Below, piece by piece: positions 25,655 to 34,283 of a DNA stretch of 64,000 nt (position 1 is the first letter of the stretch; each line of letters starts with the position of its first letter). The position numbers and the translations under genes were made by a program. The notes beneath the pieces are model-generated. The model worked only from the letters and a program-made list of their open reading frames with translations, ran no database searches and was not told the DNA's origin. The stretch is taken from assembly GCA_023392535.1 (NCBI GenBank), contig JAEVYY010000009.1, positions 434,001 through 498,000 on the forward strand, given 5' to 3'. This DNA comes from Bacillota bacterium. Its GTDB lineage: Bacteria; Bacillota; Clostridia; Lachnospirales; Lachnospiraceae.

Positions 25655-26686
25655 CTATTTTTCTTTCTTATGTCTACGCCTCAATTGTCCGCATGCGCCG
25701 TCTATATCCCGACCCATTTCCCTTCTAATAGTAACATTTATTTTGTTTTTTTCAAGTTTATTTTTAAAATCCTGGACTTCCCGTTTGCCAGACTCCACAA
25801 AATTACGTTCCGCAATTGGATTCACTGGAATTAAATTAACATGGCAATTTAATTTTTTTACCAAAGCAATCAGTTCCTCTGCATCTTCTTTTGTATCATT
25901 CACGCCGCCCACTAGACTGTATTCAAACGTAAGCCTTCTTCCAGTCTTTTCAAAATAGTATGCACAGGTCTCCATTAATTCATCCAATCGATACGTATTC
26001 GCGACAGGCATCAATTTTTTTCTCTTTTCATCCGTTGTGGCATGTAATGACAAGGCTAATGTGATTTGTAATTTCTCATCGGCCAGTCGACGCATTTGGG
26101 GAACGATACCACAAGTTGATACCGTCAAATTGCGTTGGCTTATATGTATTCCAAATTCATCCGTTAATATTCTAATGAATTTCAGAAGATTGTCATAATT
26201 ATCCATTGGCTCACCAGTTCCCATAACGACCACATTGGATACCCTCTCGCCAGTGATTCTAATGATTTCATAAATTTGATCCAGCATCTCCGATGCGTAA
26301 AGAGATCTCTCTAATCCATCCAAGGTGGACGCGCAGAAACGACAACCCATCCGACATCCCACTTGAGATGAGATACAGACTGAATTTCCAAATTTGTACT
26401 TCATCCAAACACTTTCCACGACATTTCCATCGGAAAGTTCAAATAAAAATTTCTTTGTGCCATCCAATGCCGATTCCTGGATTTTAATTGGAATGAGTGT
26501 AGTGTATTGGTATTTTTCTTTTAAGTTTTCCCTAAATTTTTTCGATAGATTCGTCATTTCATCAAAACTTCTGGCAAGTTTTATATGCATCCATTCATAT
26601 AACTGTTTTGCGCGAAATGATTTTTCACCAATTTTTTTTACTTCTTCCTCTAATTCTATGAGATTTAAAGATTTTATATCAATCAC
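25655..26686 (-). CDS. rlmN: 23S rRNA/tRNA adenine C2-methyltransferase RlmN
   Basis: Radical-SAM enzyme methylating C2 of A2503 in 23S rRNA and A37 of some tRNAs. 343 residues with the iron-sulfur triad in CRMGCRFCAS (near residue 115), MGTGEPMDNYDN, LSLHATTDEKR and the late GRDIDGACGQLRRRH containing the catalytic cysteine. Start is GTG at 26686. It follows rsmB by 5 bases, forming an RNA-methylation pair. Confidence 0.96.
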   Translation of the reverse strand: MIDIKSLNLIELEEEVKKIGEKSFRAKQLYEWMHIKLARSFDEMTNLSKKFRENLKEKYQYTTLIPIKIQESALDGTKKFLFELSDGNVVESVWMKYKFGNSVCISSQVGCRMGCRFCASTLDGLERSLYASEMLDQIYEIIRITGERVSNVVVMGTGEPMDNYDNLLKFIRILTDEFGIHISQRNLTVSTCGIVPQMRRLADEKLQITLALSLHATTDEKRKKLMPVANTYRLDELMETCAYYFEKTGRRLTFEYSLVGGVNDTKEDAEELIALVKKLNCHVNLIPVNPIAERNFVESGKREVQDFKNKLEKNKINVTIRREMGRDIDGACGQLRRRHKKEK

Positions 26687-26691
26687 GAGTC

Positions 26692-28104
26692 CTAAGCCTC
26701 TCTTTTTTTCATTTTAGCAATAAAAAATCCATCCGTCTTATGGATACCAGGTAGTAACTGTAAATACCCCTTTGCAGTTGTATCATTTTGTAACCGTTTA
26801 GGTAGTTGGGGATTCAGACTTTCAAGTTCAAATGGATAGTTACGAACAAACCAATTCACCATCTCCTCATTTTCCATACGATTAATGGTGCAGGTACTAT
26901 AAATTAAAGTTCCACCAGGTTTTACATAATTTTGGACAGTGTCCAGAATGGATTTCTGCAATGCTGCTATCTGTGATAATGAGGATTCCAAGATTCTGTA
27001 CTTAATGTCACGTTTTTTCCCTATCACACCAAGCCCGGAACAAGGCAAATCAGCAAATACAACATCTGCTGTCTGGACTTTCTCTTTTTGAAAGACCAAT
27101 GCGTCTGCTTCCGTTACACCGATATTGGTATATTGCATACGATTTATATTCTGTCTGATTAAGCTGACTTTATAATCGGTAAGATCTCTGGCTTCCACAT
27201 ATCCTGTTCCATTTAATTTGCAAGCAGCATGTAATGCCTTTCCTCCGGGAGACGCACATACATCAAGAACGAAATCTCCCTTTCGAATTCCCGCTATTTC
27301 TGAAACAAGCATAGAACTGACATCTTGAATTGTTACCATTCCTTCCTGAAATCCAGGAAGATTAGAGGTTCCTTCCATATGTTCTACTAGATAAGCATAA
27401 GAAAGATAAGGATGTGGTTGTAAGGTAATCCCTGTTTCCTTTATCTTACTTAATAATTCGTTCTTTTCTTGCTCCTGTAAATTTTCCTCTATCCGGACTG
27501 TTACCGGATGTTCCTTTAATAAACCCAGCAGGATCTGTTCCACTGTTTGTTCTTCATATTCCTGCAACCATTTTTTTACGATCCACTCTGGCATAGAATA
27601 CTGTATGGAAAGATATTGTCCAATGTTATTCCCTTTTTCCGGATACTTAATTACATTTTTTTGTCTGGATATCGTTCTTAGTACTCCATTTACAAATCCC
27701 TTCAATTGATGGAATTTCTTTTTTTCTGCGAGCTTTACGGCTTCATTACAAGCCGCTGAATCTGGGACTGCATTCATAAACAGTATCTGATAAACACTCA
27801 TCCGAAGTATATTCCGAATTACCGGCTTCATTTTAGTAGTTTTAATTTTTGAAAATGCATCTATTACATAATCGATTTGTATCATTCGTTCTAGTGTGCC
27901 TTCGCAGATTCTCTTTATAAAAGCTTTTTCCTCGATTTGCAAATAATTATATTTATCTAATACATTCCGTACTACCAAATGACTATATTGCTTTTCTGCA
28001 GTTATTTCTAAGAGCATTTCAAGTACTAATTCCCTTGTATTAACACTTGTCTTTACTATTTTTTTCTTATCTTTTGGACTATCCACATTCGCTCCCATCT
28101 GCAT
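26692..28104 (-). CDS. rsmB: 16S rRNA (cytosine-967-C5)-methyltransferase RsmB
   Basis: S-adenosylmethionine enzyme making m5C967. Up to 470 residues: amino NusB-like RNA-binding domain (about 20-160), then a Rossmann methyltransferase domain with VLDVCASPGGKALHAA, ADLPCSGLGVIGKKRD and the catalytic STCTINRMENEE. The start is uncertain: the ATG at 28104 lacks a good ribosome site, while a GTG at 28086 is preceded by GGGAG. Lies between yugP and rlmN in the operon. Confidence 0.94.
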   Translation of the reverse strand: MQMGANVDSPKDKKKIVKTSVNTRELVLEMLLEITAEKQYSHLVVRNVLDKYNYLQIEEKAFIKRICEGTLERMIQIDYVIDAFSKIKTTKMKPVIRNILRMSVYQILFMNAVPDSAACNEAVKLAEKKKFHQLKGFVNGVLRTISRQKNVIKYPEKGNNIGQYLSIQYSMPEWIVKKWLQEYEEQTVEQILLGLLKEHPVTVRIEENLQEQEKNELLSKIKETGITLQPHPYLSYAYLVEHMEGTSNLPGFQEGMVTIQDVSSMLVSEIAGIRKGDFVLDVCASPGGKALHAACKLNGTGYVEARDLTDYKVSLIRQNINRMQYTNIGVTEADALVFQKEKVQTADVVFADLPCSGLGVIGKKRDIKYRILESSLSQIAALQKSILDTVQNYVKPGGTLIYSTCTINRMENEEMVNWFVRNYPFELESLNPQLPKRLQNDTTAKGYLQLLPGIHKTDGFFIAKMKKREA

Positions 28105-28107
28105 CTT

Positions 28108-28824
28108 CTAATCGCGGTTATTTCTTCCGCCTCCAAATAACAGTATCAATCTTAGTAACTGTAATATAGATGCTGCCGCTGCAGCGACATAAGTTAATGC
28201 CGCCGCACCAAGTACTTTTTTACAGTCACTTACTTCTCTTCCTGCCAGTATGCCCTGTTGATCCAACAATCTTACCGCACGACTGGAAGCATTGAATTCT
28301 ACTGGCAACGTCACAATTTGGAATCCTACTGCGAAAGAAAATATCCAGATACCGATTTGAATCATTGCATAATTATAACTGAAAATAACTCCCAGGATTA
28401 CAAGAGGCAGTCCCAATCTAGAACCAATATTGGCAACCGGAACCAGAGCTGAACGAAGTTTAAGCGGAAAATAATCTTCTTGATGCTGAATCGCATGCCC
28501 GCATTCATGTGCTGCCACACCGACAGCCGCTACTGAATTTGAACCATATGTTGCATCCGAAAGTCTAAGCACTTTGTTTCTTGGGTCGTAATGATCATTC
28601 AGATTTCCACGGATATGCTCTATCCTGACGTCCGTGATACCTGCATGATACAATAGTCTTTGTGCTGCTTCCGCCCCCGTCAATCCTGTCATACTTCTTA
28701 CTCTTGCATATTTATTGAATGTAGAATTTACCTTTGCAGACGCTGCAATTGATAATACCGCACCAATAACTACTAAAATATACGTCCAATCCATATAATA
28801 ACCATAACCGTAATAAGGATACAT
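28108..28824 (-). CDS. YugP-family membrane zinc metallopeptidase
   Basis: Predicted membrane metallopeptidase of the neutral zinc peptidase 2 family. 238 residues: a YYGYGYY amino end, a membrane helix (about 13-32), the zinc motif VAAHECGHAIQHQED (HExxH near 110-114), and two further hydrophobic helices. The ATG at 28824 follows AGGAGG by 7 bases and sits just after the fmt stop; an in-frame start upstream would overlap fmt. Substrate is not known. The fmt-yugP-rsmB order is common in Clostridia. Confidence 0.93.
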   Translation of the reverse strand: MYPYYGYGYYMDWTYILVVIGAVLSIAASAKVNSTFNKYARVRSMTGLTGAEAAQRLLYHAGITDVRIEHIRGNLNDHYDPRNKVLRLSDATYGSNSVAAVGVAAHECGHAIQHQEDYFPLKLRSALVPVANIGSRLGLPLVILGVIFSYNYAMIQIGIWIFSFAVGFQIVTLPVEFNASSRAVRLLDQQGILAGREVSDCKKVLGAAALTYVAAAAASILQLLRLILLFGGGRNNRD

Positions 28825-28835
28825 AATAATACCTC

Positions 28836-29774
28836 CTATTCTTCTTTGCCTAAACTGCATCCAATTTTTATTTGATTTCCTAGCAGAAAATCATGTGCCC
28901 GCATTCTTTTTTTTCCTTCCAGCTGTACATCCATAACTCTAAGCTTTCCTTCTCCGGTACTGACGGTAAAGGAATCTTTGGTTATATTGATGATCGTTCC
29001 TGCAGGTTCTTTCGTATTTTCAAAAACCACTTCCGCTTCCCATATTTTTAACGTTTTCCCGTTTAAATATGTAAATGCACTGGGCCAAGGATTTAATCCC
29101 CTGATCAACCTCTCAATGGAAATCGCAGAAGAACGCCAATCTATTGAACCTAACTGCTTATTTAACATTTTTGCATAACAGGAATCTTCTTCCGATTGCT
29201 TTACAGGTGTTATTTTACCTGCTTCGATTTTGGGCAATACTTCGACTATCAGTTCGGCACCTGCACGCATCAGCTTGCCATCAAGGCTTTCTCCGGTCTC
29301 ATCATTCGCAATTGGAACAACTTTTTTCATCAACATATCACCCGTGTCAATTCCAGCATCCATCTGCATAATCGTTACACCAGTTTCTCTCTCGCCATCA
29401 ATAATTGCCCATTGGATAGGAGCGGCTCCACGATACTTCGGAAGTAAGGATGCGTGAATATTAATACAACCAAAACGTGGCATTTCCAAAATTTCTTTAC
29501 TCAATATCTGTCCGAATGCTGCCACCACAAAAATATCTGCCCGATAGGAACGGAGTATTTCTATCGACTCCTCATTTTTTATTTTCTTTGGTTGAAACAC
29601 GAGTATATTGGCTGCTATCGCGCACTGCTTCACCGGTGTGAATTGCATTTCTTTCCCACGTCCTTTGGGCTTGTCAGGCTGTGTAACAACAGCTACGACC
29701 TCATGTCCAGCATCAATGATTGCCTGTAATGCACCGACAGCAAAATGCGGGGTACCCATAAATACAATTTTCAT
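28836..29774 (-). CDS. fmt: Methionyl-tRNA formyltransferase
   Basis: Formylates initiator Met-tRNA using 10-formyltetrahydrofolate. 312 residues: MKIVFMGTPHFAVGAL start, catalytic NIHASLLPKYRGAAPIQWAI and the DTGDML loop, then a carboxy OB-fold-like domain. ATG at 29774 lies one base after the def stop, with GAGGAAGAGG ribosome-site sequence within the def end; a longer in-frame start would overlap def. def and fmt act on the same formyl group and are paired here. Confidence 0.97.
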   Translation of the reverse strand: MKIVFMGTPHFAVGALQAIIDAGHEVVAVVTQPDKPKGRGKEMQFTPVKQCAIAANILVFQPKKIKNEESIEILRSYRADIFVVAAFGQILSKEILEMPRFGCINIHASLLPKYRGAAPIQWAIIDGERETGVTIMQMDAGIDTGDMLMKKVVPIANDETGESLDGKLMRAGAELIVEVLPKIEAGKITPVKQSEEDSCYAKMLNKQLGSIDWRSSAISIERLIRGLNPWPSAFTYLNGKTLKIWEAEVVFENTKEPAGTIINITKDSFTVSTGEGKLRVMDVQLEGKKRMRAHDFLLGNQIKIGCSLGKEE

Positions 29775-29775
29775 T

Positions 29776-30255
29776 TTATTCTTCCTCTTCCTCGTCGTTG
29801 AGATCCATAAGCTCACCTTCTACTTTTTCTATATAAAGGTGTCCGTCTAAGTGTTCCGTCTCATGGCAAATGGCTCGTGCCAATAGCTCCGTTCCTTCTA
29901 TTTCATAAGGTTGCATATTTTCATCTAATGCCACAGCTTTCACATAATTGGGTCTTGTTACAATTCCCGTTTTACCAGGTACACTTAAACATCCCTCGTT
30001 ACCTGTCTGCTCTCCGCTTGCTTCAACAATACGTGGATTGATCAGCACATGCGGGTCCTCTCCCGTAACATCTATCACAACAATTCTCTTTAATACTCCG
30101 ACCTGAGATGCCGCTAATCCCACACCATAGGATTCGTACATGGTATCAAACATATCGACAATTAATTCCTGAATCCGTGGGGTCATCTCCTTTACTTCTT
30201 TACAACTTTTGGTTAATACCTCGTCACCTACGACTCTAATATTACGAATTGCCAT
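29776..30255 (-). CDS. def: Peptide deformylase
   Basis: Iron/zinc hydrolase removing the formyl group from nascent proteins. 159 residues with motif 1 GVGLAASQVG, motif 2 EGCLSVPG with the metal cysteine, and motif 3 CHETEHLDGHLY; the canonical HExxHLDG reads HETEHLDG. Acidic tail EEEEE. ATG follows AGGAGAGATAAGA. Between priA and fmt. Confidence 0.98.
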   Translation of the reverse strand: MAIRNIRVVGDEVLTKSCKEVKEMTPRIQELIVDMFDTMYESYGVGLAASQVGVLKRIVVIDVTGEDPHVLINPRIVEASGEQTGNEGCLSVPGKTGIVTRPNYVKAVALDENMQPYEIEGTELLARAICHETEHLDGHLYIEKVEGELMDLNDEEEEE

Positions 30256-30282
30256 TCTTATCTCTCCTTTATGTAAATTTCC

Positions 30283-32505
30283 TCAATAACTATTTATCGG
30301 ATTAAAATCAAACTGCACCGATTCTGCCTTTAACTCAAGCTTTTCCACAACCACTTCTATTTTATTCCTTATTCTGACCAGATTACAATATTCTTTGCTC
30401 TTTACATATATGACAGTACGATAAATATCTTGAATTCTACCTACTGTTGCAGGTGCTGGTCCTACTATTATGACTCCCTTTTCTTGTATTTTATCAATAA
30501 TAATCTGTGCGATCTCTGCCCCTCTTTCTTCTGCCTTAGAAGAAATAAGTATCACCATCATTTGCGCCACCGGCGGATACTGAAGCATCTGCCTATATAG
30601 TATTTCTTCTTCATAAAATCCAATATAATCCTGTTTCGCGGCATGCACGATACTATAATGTTCCGGTTGGTATGTCTGAATAATAGCTTCCCCCGGAATC
30701 GTACCTCTTCCCGCTCTGCCTACAGCCTGTGTCAGTAATTGAAAAGTTCTCTCGCCTGCCCTATAGTCATTTGCATGTAGGGATAAATCTGCTGCAAGGA
30801 CCCCAACCAGTGTGACATTTGGAAAATCATGTCCTTTTACGATCATCTGAGTCCCGACAAGAATATCTGCCTGCTGATTACAAAAAGCCGATAATATGGT
30901 ATCATAACTGTCTTTATTCTTCGTTGTATCCGCATCCATGCGCAAGACAGAAGCCTTGGGAAATTTTTTATTAATCGCTTCTACAATCTGTTGTGTGCCA
31001 GCCTTAAATCCAGTAATAAAAGGGGAGCCACAGGATGGACATTTTTTAACCATTGTTTCTTCATAACCACAATAGTGACAAATCAATCTTCCATTTTTAT
31101 GCTCTGATAAAGTAACATCACAATGAGGACATTTCATAACATGACCACAAGATCTGCATGAGATAAATCCAGCATACCCTCTTCTATTTATAAATAATAT
31201 TATTTGCTGCTTTTTTTCTAGCCTGTCAGATATCATATCTTGCAATTTTCGGCTAAAAATAGATCGATTCCCTCGTTTTAATTCCTCTCTTAAATCAATT
31301 ATAGAAACTTGTGGCAAGGTGCCACCGGTAAGCCTTTCTGTTAATTCATACAGCTTATATTGCCTATTTTTTGCCATATAATAGGCTTCCAGAGAAGGTG
31401 TAGCGGAACCAAGTACGACACCCGCCTTATGCATCGACGCAATTTTTATTGCAACATCTCTTGCGTGATATCGAGGCATCGTCTCACTTTTATAACTGTT
31501 TTCATGTTCTTCATCTATAATGATAAGTCCAAGATTCATAAAAGGTGTGAATAAAGCAGATCTTGGACCAATAATAATATCAATTTCTCCTTTTCTTGCC
31601 TTTTCAAATTGATCATACCGTTCACCAGGTGACAGTTTCGAATTCATGACCGATACTCTGTCTCGAAATCTTTTATAAAATCGAAGCAAAGTCTGATAAG
31701 TAAGCGCAATCTCCGGAATTAATACAATGGCCTGTTTTCCCATCTCTATATTTCTTGCAATCAATTCCATGTAAACTTCTGTTTTTCCACTTCCGGTTAT
31801 TCCATGAATCAAATAAGTTCCCAAATTTTGTTCAACAGCATCTTTCATAATATCTGTAACGATAGATTGTTGACCAATGCTCAGCTGTTTTGATCTTTCT
31901 TCTACATCCCTGCATTTTACCGGATTTCGATAACTATTTTCTACTGTTATTTTCAGTATTCCCGAATTTTCTAACGTTTGTAATGTTTTAACCGGAATAT
32001 TTAATTTTCCTGTTACCAATTCCTGTGACAACTGTTTTTCAGTGATTAACTGTTCCAGCAACCTTTGCCTTGCAGATTGATGTTTCCTTCTATAAAACGT
32101 AAGCGTATCAAGTGCTTCCTCTTCTGACAATAAAAGTGTAATTGTTTTCTTTTCAATTGGCTTATATTTCTGCTTTACCGGTAAAACGGTCTTTAATGCA
32201 GAAATCATGGTAGAACCATACTGCTCCTTCATCCAAAAAGCCAGCCGAATCAAGTCTGTTTCGACTGATATCCGATCATTTTGTACGCCTAAAATTTCTT
32301 TTATCCGTTTTTCATCAAAAGCAGCTTCCTCCGTAATCTCTATGATATATCCTTTTCTACTGTGATTCCCTCTCCCGAATGGGATTATGACTTCCATTCC
32401 TACTTCCAACTGTCCATGAAGGCTATAAGGAATACGATATTGGAATGGTCTGTCTACTTTTTCATGAGATATATCAACAATGATATTCGCAAATCTTCCT
32501 TCCAT
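30283..32505 (-). CDS. priA: Primosomal replication-restart helicase PriA
   Basis: 3'-to-5' superfamily 2 helicase that reloads the replisome at stalled forks. 740 residues: amino 3'-DNA-binding domain, Walker A GITGSGKTEVY (about 238-248), DEEH box, the zinc-binding insert with eight cysteines from CRSCGHVMKCPHC to CPSCG, and helicase motifs to VGRAGRG. ATG follows AGGAGAAG. Upstream gene is murE and downstream is def, as in many Clostridia. Confidence 0.97.
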   Translation of the reverse strand: MEGRFANIIVDISHEKVDRPFQYRIPYSLHGQLEVGMEVIIPFGRGNHSRKGYIIEITEEAAFDEKRIKEILGVQNDRISVETDLIRLAFWMKEQYGSTMISALKTVLPVKQKYKPIEKKTITLLLSEEEALDTLTFYRRKHQSARQRLLEQLITEKQLSQELVTGKLNIPVKTLQTLENSGILKITVENSYRNPVKCRDVEERSKQLSIGQQSIVTDIMKDAVEQNLGTYLIHGITGSGKTEVYMELIARNIEMGKQAIVLIPEIALTYQTLLRFYKRFRDRVSVMNSKLSPGERYDQFEKARKGEIDIIIGPRSALFTPFMNLGLIIIDEEHENSYKSETMPRYHARDVAIKIASMHKAGVVLGSATPSLEAYYMAKNRQYKLYELTERLTGGTLPQVSIIDLREELKRGNRSIFSRKLQDMISDRLEKKQQIILFINRRGYAGFISCRSCGHVMKCPHCDVTLSEHKNGRLICHYCGYEETMVKKCPSCGSPFITGFKAGTQQIVEAINKKFPKASVLRMDADTTKNKDSYDTILSAFCNQQADILVGTQMIVKGHDFPNVTLVGVLAADLSLHANDYRAGERTFQLLTQAVGRAGRGTIPGEAIIQTYQPEHYSIVHAAKQDYIGFYEEEILYRQMLQYPPVAQMMVILISSKAEERGAEIAQIIIDKIQEKGVIIVGPAPATVGRIQDIYRTVIYVKSKEYCNLVRIRNKIEVVVEKLELKAESVQFDFNPINSY

Positions 32506-32531
32506 CTCTTCTCCTCTGTCTGCCCTCTATC

Positions 32532-34001
32532 CTATTTCATCTCTTTTAAAATATCTGCAATGATTTCTCTTTCATCCATAGGATAATGAACTCCTCTTAT
32601 CTCCTGATAATCTTCGTGTCCTTTTCCTGCCAGTACAATAACGTCACCAATCTGTCCATTCTTAATCGCATAGGCGATAGCTTCTTTTCTATCTATAATC
32701 TCGATGTAATTTCCATTTGTTTTTGAAATTCCGGTTTTGATATCACTGATAATATCTTTTGGATCCTCGAACCTCGGATTATCCGAAGTAATAATGGTAA
32801 GATCTGCAATTCGTCCACTTACTTCTCCCATCTCAAATCTTCTTAGTTTAGATCGATTGCCGCCACATCCAAATAAACAAACCAAACGTTTTGGATGATA
32901 TTCTTTTAATGTGGTCAATAGACTCTCAAGTGCCATAGCATTGTGTGCATAATCAATCATTACGGTAAAATAATTGGAAACTTTCACTAATTCAATGCGA
33001 CCTTTTACGGATGCTTCCTTCAATGCCTTTTTAATATTATCTTCTGCCACCATAAAATGTCTGCAAATAGCGATTGCTGCTAAAGCATTATATACACTGA
33101 ATCTTCCCGGTGTATTTATTTCCACTTTGAAATTCATAAGACCTGTAACATCAAATGCAACGCCTAGATATCCTGGTCTTGTTACTAATTCTGTATTTGC
33201 TGCTTTAAGATCAGAACCATCTTTAAATCCAAATGTCTCCAGCTCACAGGTATGTCCTTGCATGACGGTTTCGAAATGTTCATCATCACAATTTGCGATT
33301 CCCACTTTACATTGTTGAAACAACAGACCTTTACAATACATATATTCTTCAAAGCTTGCATGTTCATTTGGTCCGATGTGATCCGGTTCCATATTTGTAA
33401 AAATACCAATGTCAAATAAAAATCCCTGTGTTCTATGGAGCATCAAACCTTGAGACGATACTTCCATTACTACAATATCACATTCCGCATCTGCCATTTG
33501 TCTGAAATAGCTTTGCAGAACATAGGACTCTGGTGTGGTATTGTTCGCAGGAATCTTTTTATCACCAATAATTGTTTCTATTGTACCAACTAACCCTACC
33601 TTATATCCAGCCTTCTCTAATATGGATTTTACCAGGTATGTAGTTGTTGTTTTCCCTTTTGTACCTGTCACACCTATAATTTTCATCTGATTAGCCGGGT
33701 TTCCAAAATAGGCTGCTGAAATAAAAGCCATTGCATATCTTGTATTGTTAACTTTTATAATAGGTACATCATAACCTTCGGGCATAATCACTTCCTTGGA
33801 TACAACTACTGCTCCGGCGCCTTTTTGAATTACTTCTTCCACATATTGATGGCCATCAAAATTAGCGCCTTCTATACAAATAAACAGACAATCTTTCGTG
33901 ACTTTCCTCGAATCGTATATTACCTTTGATATTTCTCTGTTTGTAATACCAATAGAACATTCATATTGTAGATTTTTGAGTAAACTGCTTAACTGAATCA
34001 T
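32532..34001 (-). CDS. murE: UDP-N-acetylmuramyl-tripeptide synthetase MurE (meso-diaminopimelate type)
   Basis: Cytoplasmic ATP-dependent ligase adding the third stem residue to UDP-MurNAc-L-Ala-D-Glu. 489 residues, P-loop GVTGTKGKTTTTYLV near 110-124, central domain with FTNMEPDHIG, carboxy domain with the DNPR motif in TSDNPRFEDP, which selects meso-diaminopimelate rather than lysine. First gene of the operon reaching lgt. It is about 20 kb away from the dcw cluster, where Bacillus keeps murE. Confidence 0.97.
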   Translation of the reverse strand: MIQLSSLLKNLQYECSIGITNREISKVIYDSRKVTKDCLFICIEGANFDGHQYVEEVIQKGAGAVVVSKEVIMPEGYDVPIIKVNNTRYAMAFISAAYFGNPANQMKIIGVTGTKGKTTTTYLVKSILEKAGYKVGLVGTIETIIGDKKIPANNTTPESYVLQSYFRQMADAECDIVVMEVSSQGLMLHRTQGFLFDIGIFTNMEPDHIGPNEHASFEEYMYCKGLLFQQCKVGIANCDDEHFETVMQGHTCELETFGFKDGSDLKAANTELVTRPGYLGVAFDVTGLMNFKVEINTPGRFSVYNALAAIAICRHFMVAEDNIKKALKEASVKGRIELVKVSNYFTVMIDYAHNAMALESLLTTLKEYHPKRLVCLFGCGGNRSKLRRFEMGEVSGRIADLTIITSDNPRFEDPKDIISDIKTGISKTNGNYIEIIDRKEAIAYAIKNGQIGDVIVLAGKGHEDYQEIRGVHYPMDEREIIADILKEMK

Positions 34002-34040
34002 ACCTGCTCCTATTCTGGATTTGTTTTAAACGTATCTATT

Positions 34041-34069
34041 AAGATAGCATAAAATAGCGTTTTTTTCAA
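34041..34069 (-). promoter_or_regulatory. Sigma-A promoter of the murE-priA-...-lgt operon
   Basis: Minus strand TTGAAA (34064-34069) and TATCTT (34041-34046) with a 17-base spacer lie 40 bases upstream of the murE start. Confidence 0.6.
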
Positions 34070-34103
34070 CCGCTTTTGGCTACGAACATGCTATCCCGGA
34101 AAA

Positions 34104-34146
34104 GAAAAACACCGATATCGCAGTTAAGCGAATCGGTGTTTTTCAT
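34104..34146 (-). terminator. Intrinsic terminator after recJ
   Basis: The stem ACACCGAT/ATCGGTGT is extended inside by CGC/GCG around TTAACT, and flanked by A and T runs on both sides. It lies about 140 bases beyond the recJ stop and ahead of the murE promoter. It can work in both directions. Confidence 0.85.
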
Positions 34147-34149
34147 CTT

Positions 34150-34283
34150 ATGAGGGGGGGAGATAGTGAGTGTTTCTTCAACTATCTGAAATCTATTTTA
34201 AACAAAATATGTGTTCAAAGTGTGTATAAACTCTAAAAAAAAATCAAAGTTTATAAAGAAAATATAACCGTTTTCTAAATTTC
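34150..34283. other. Gene-free stretch between recJ stop and its terminator, with G-run and small hairpin
   Basis: No gene is seen. On the plus strand a run of seven G (34154-34160) is followed by the inverted repeat AGATAGT/ACTATCT with a 13-base loop (about 34161-34187), then AT-rich sequence. On the minus strand this would be the recJ 3' untranslated region ending in a C run. Function unknown. Confidence 0.3.
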
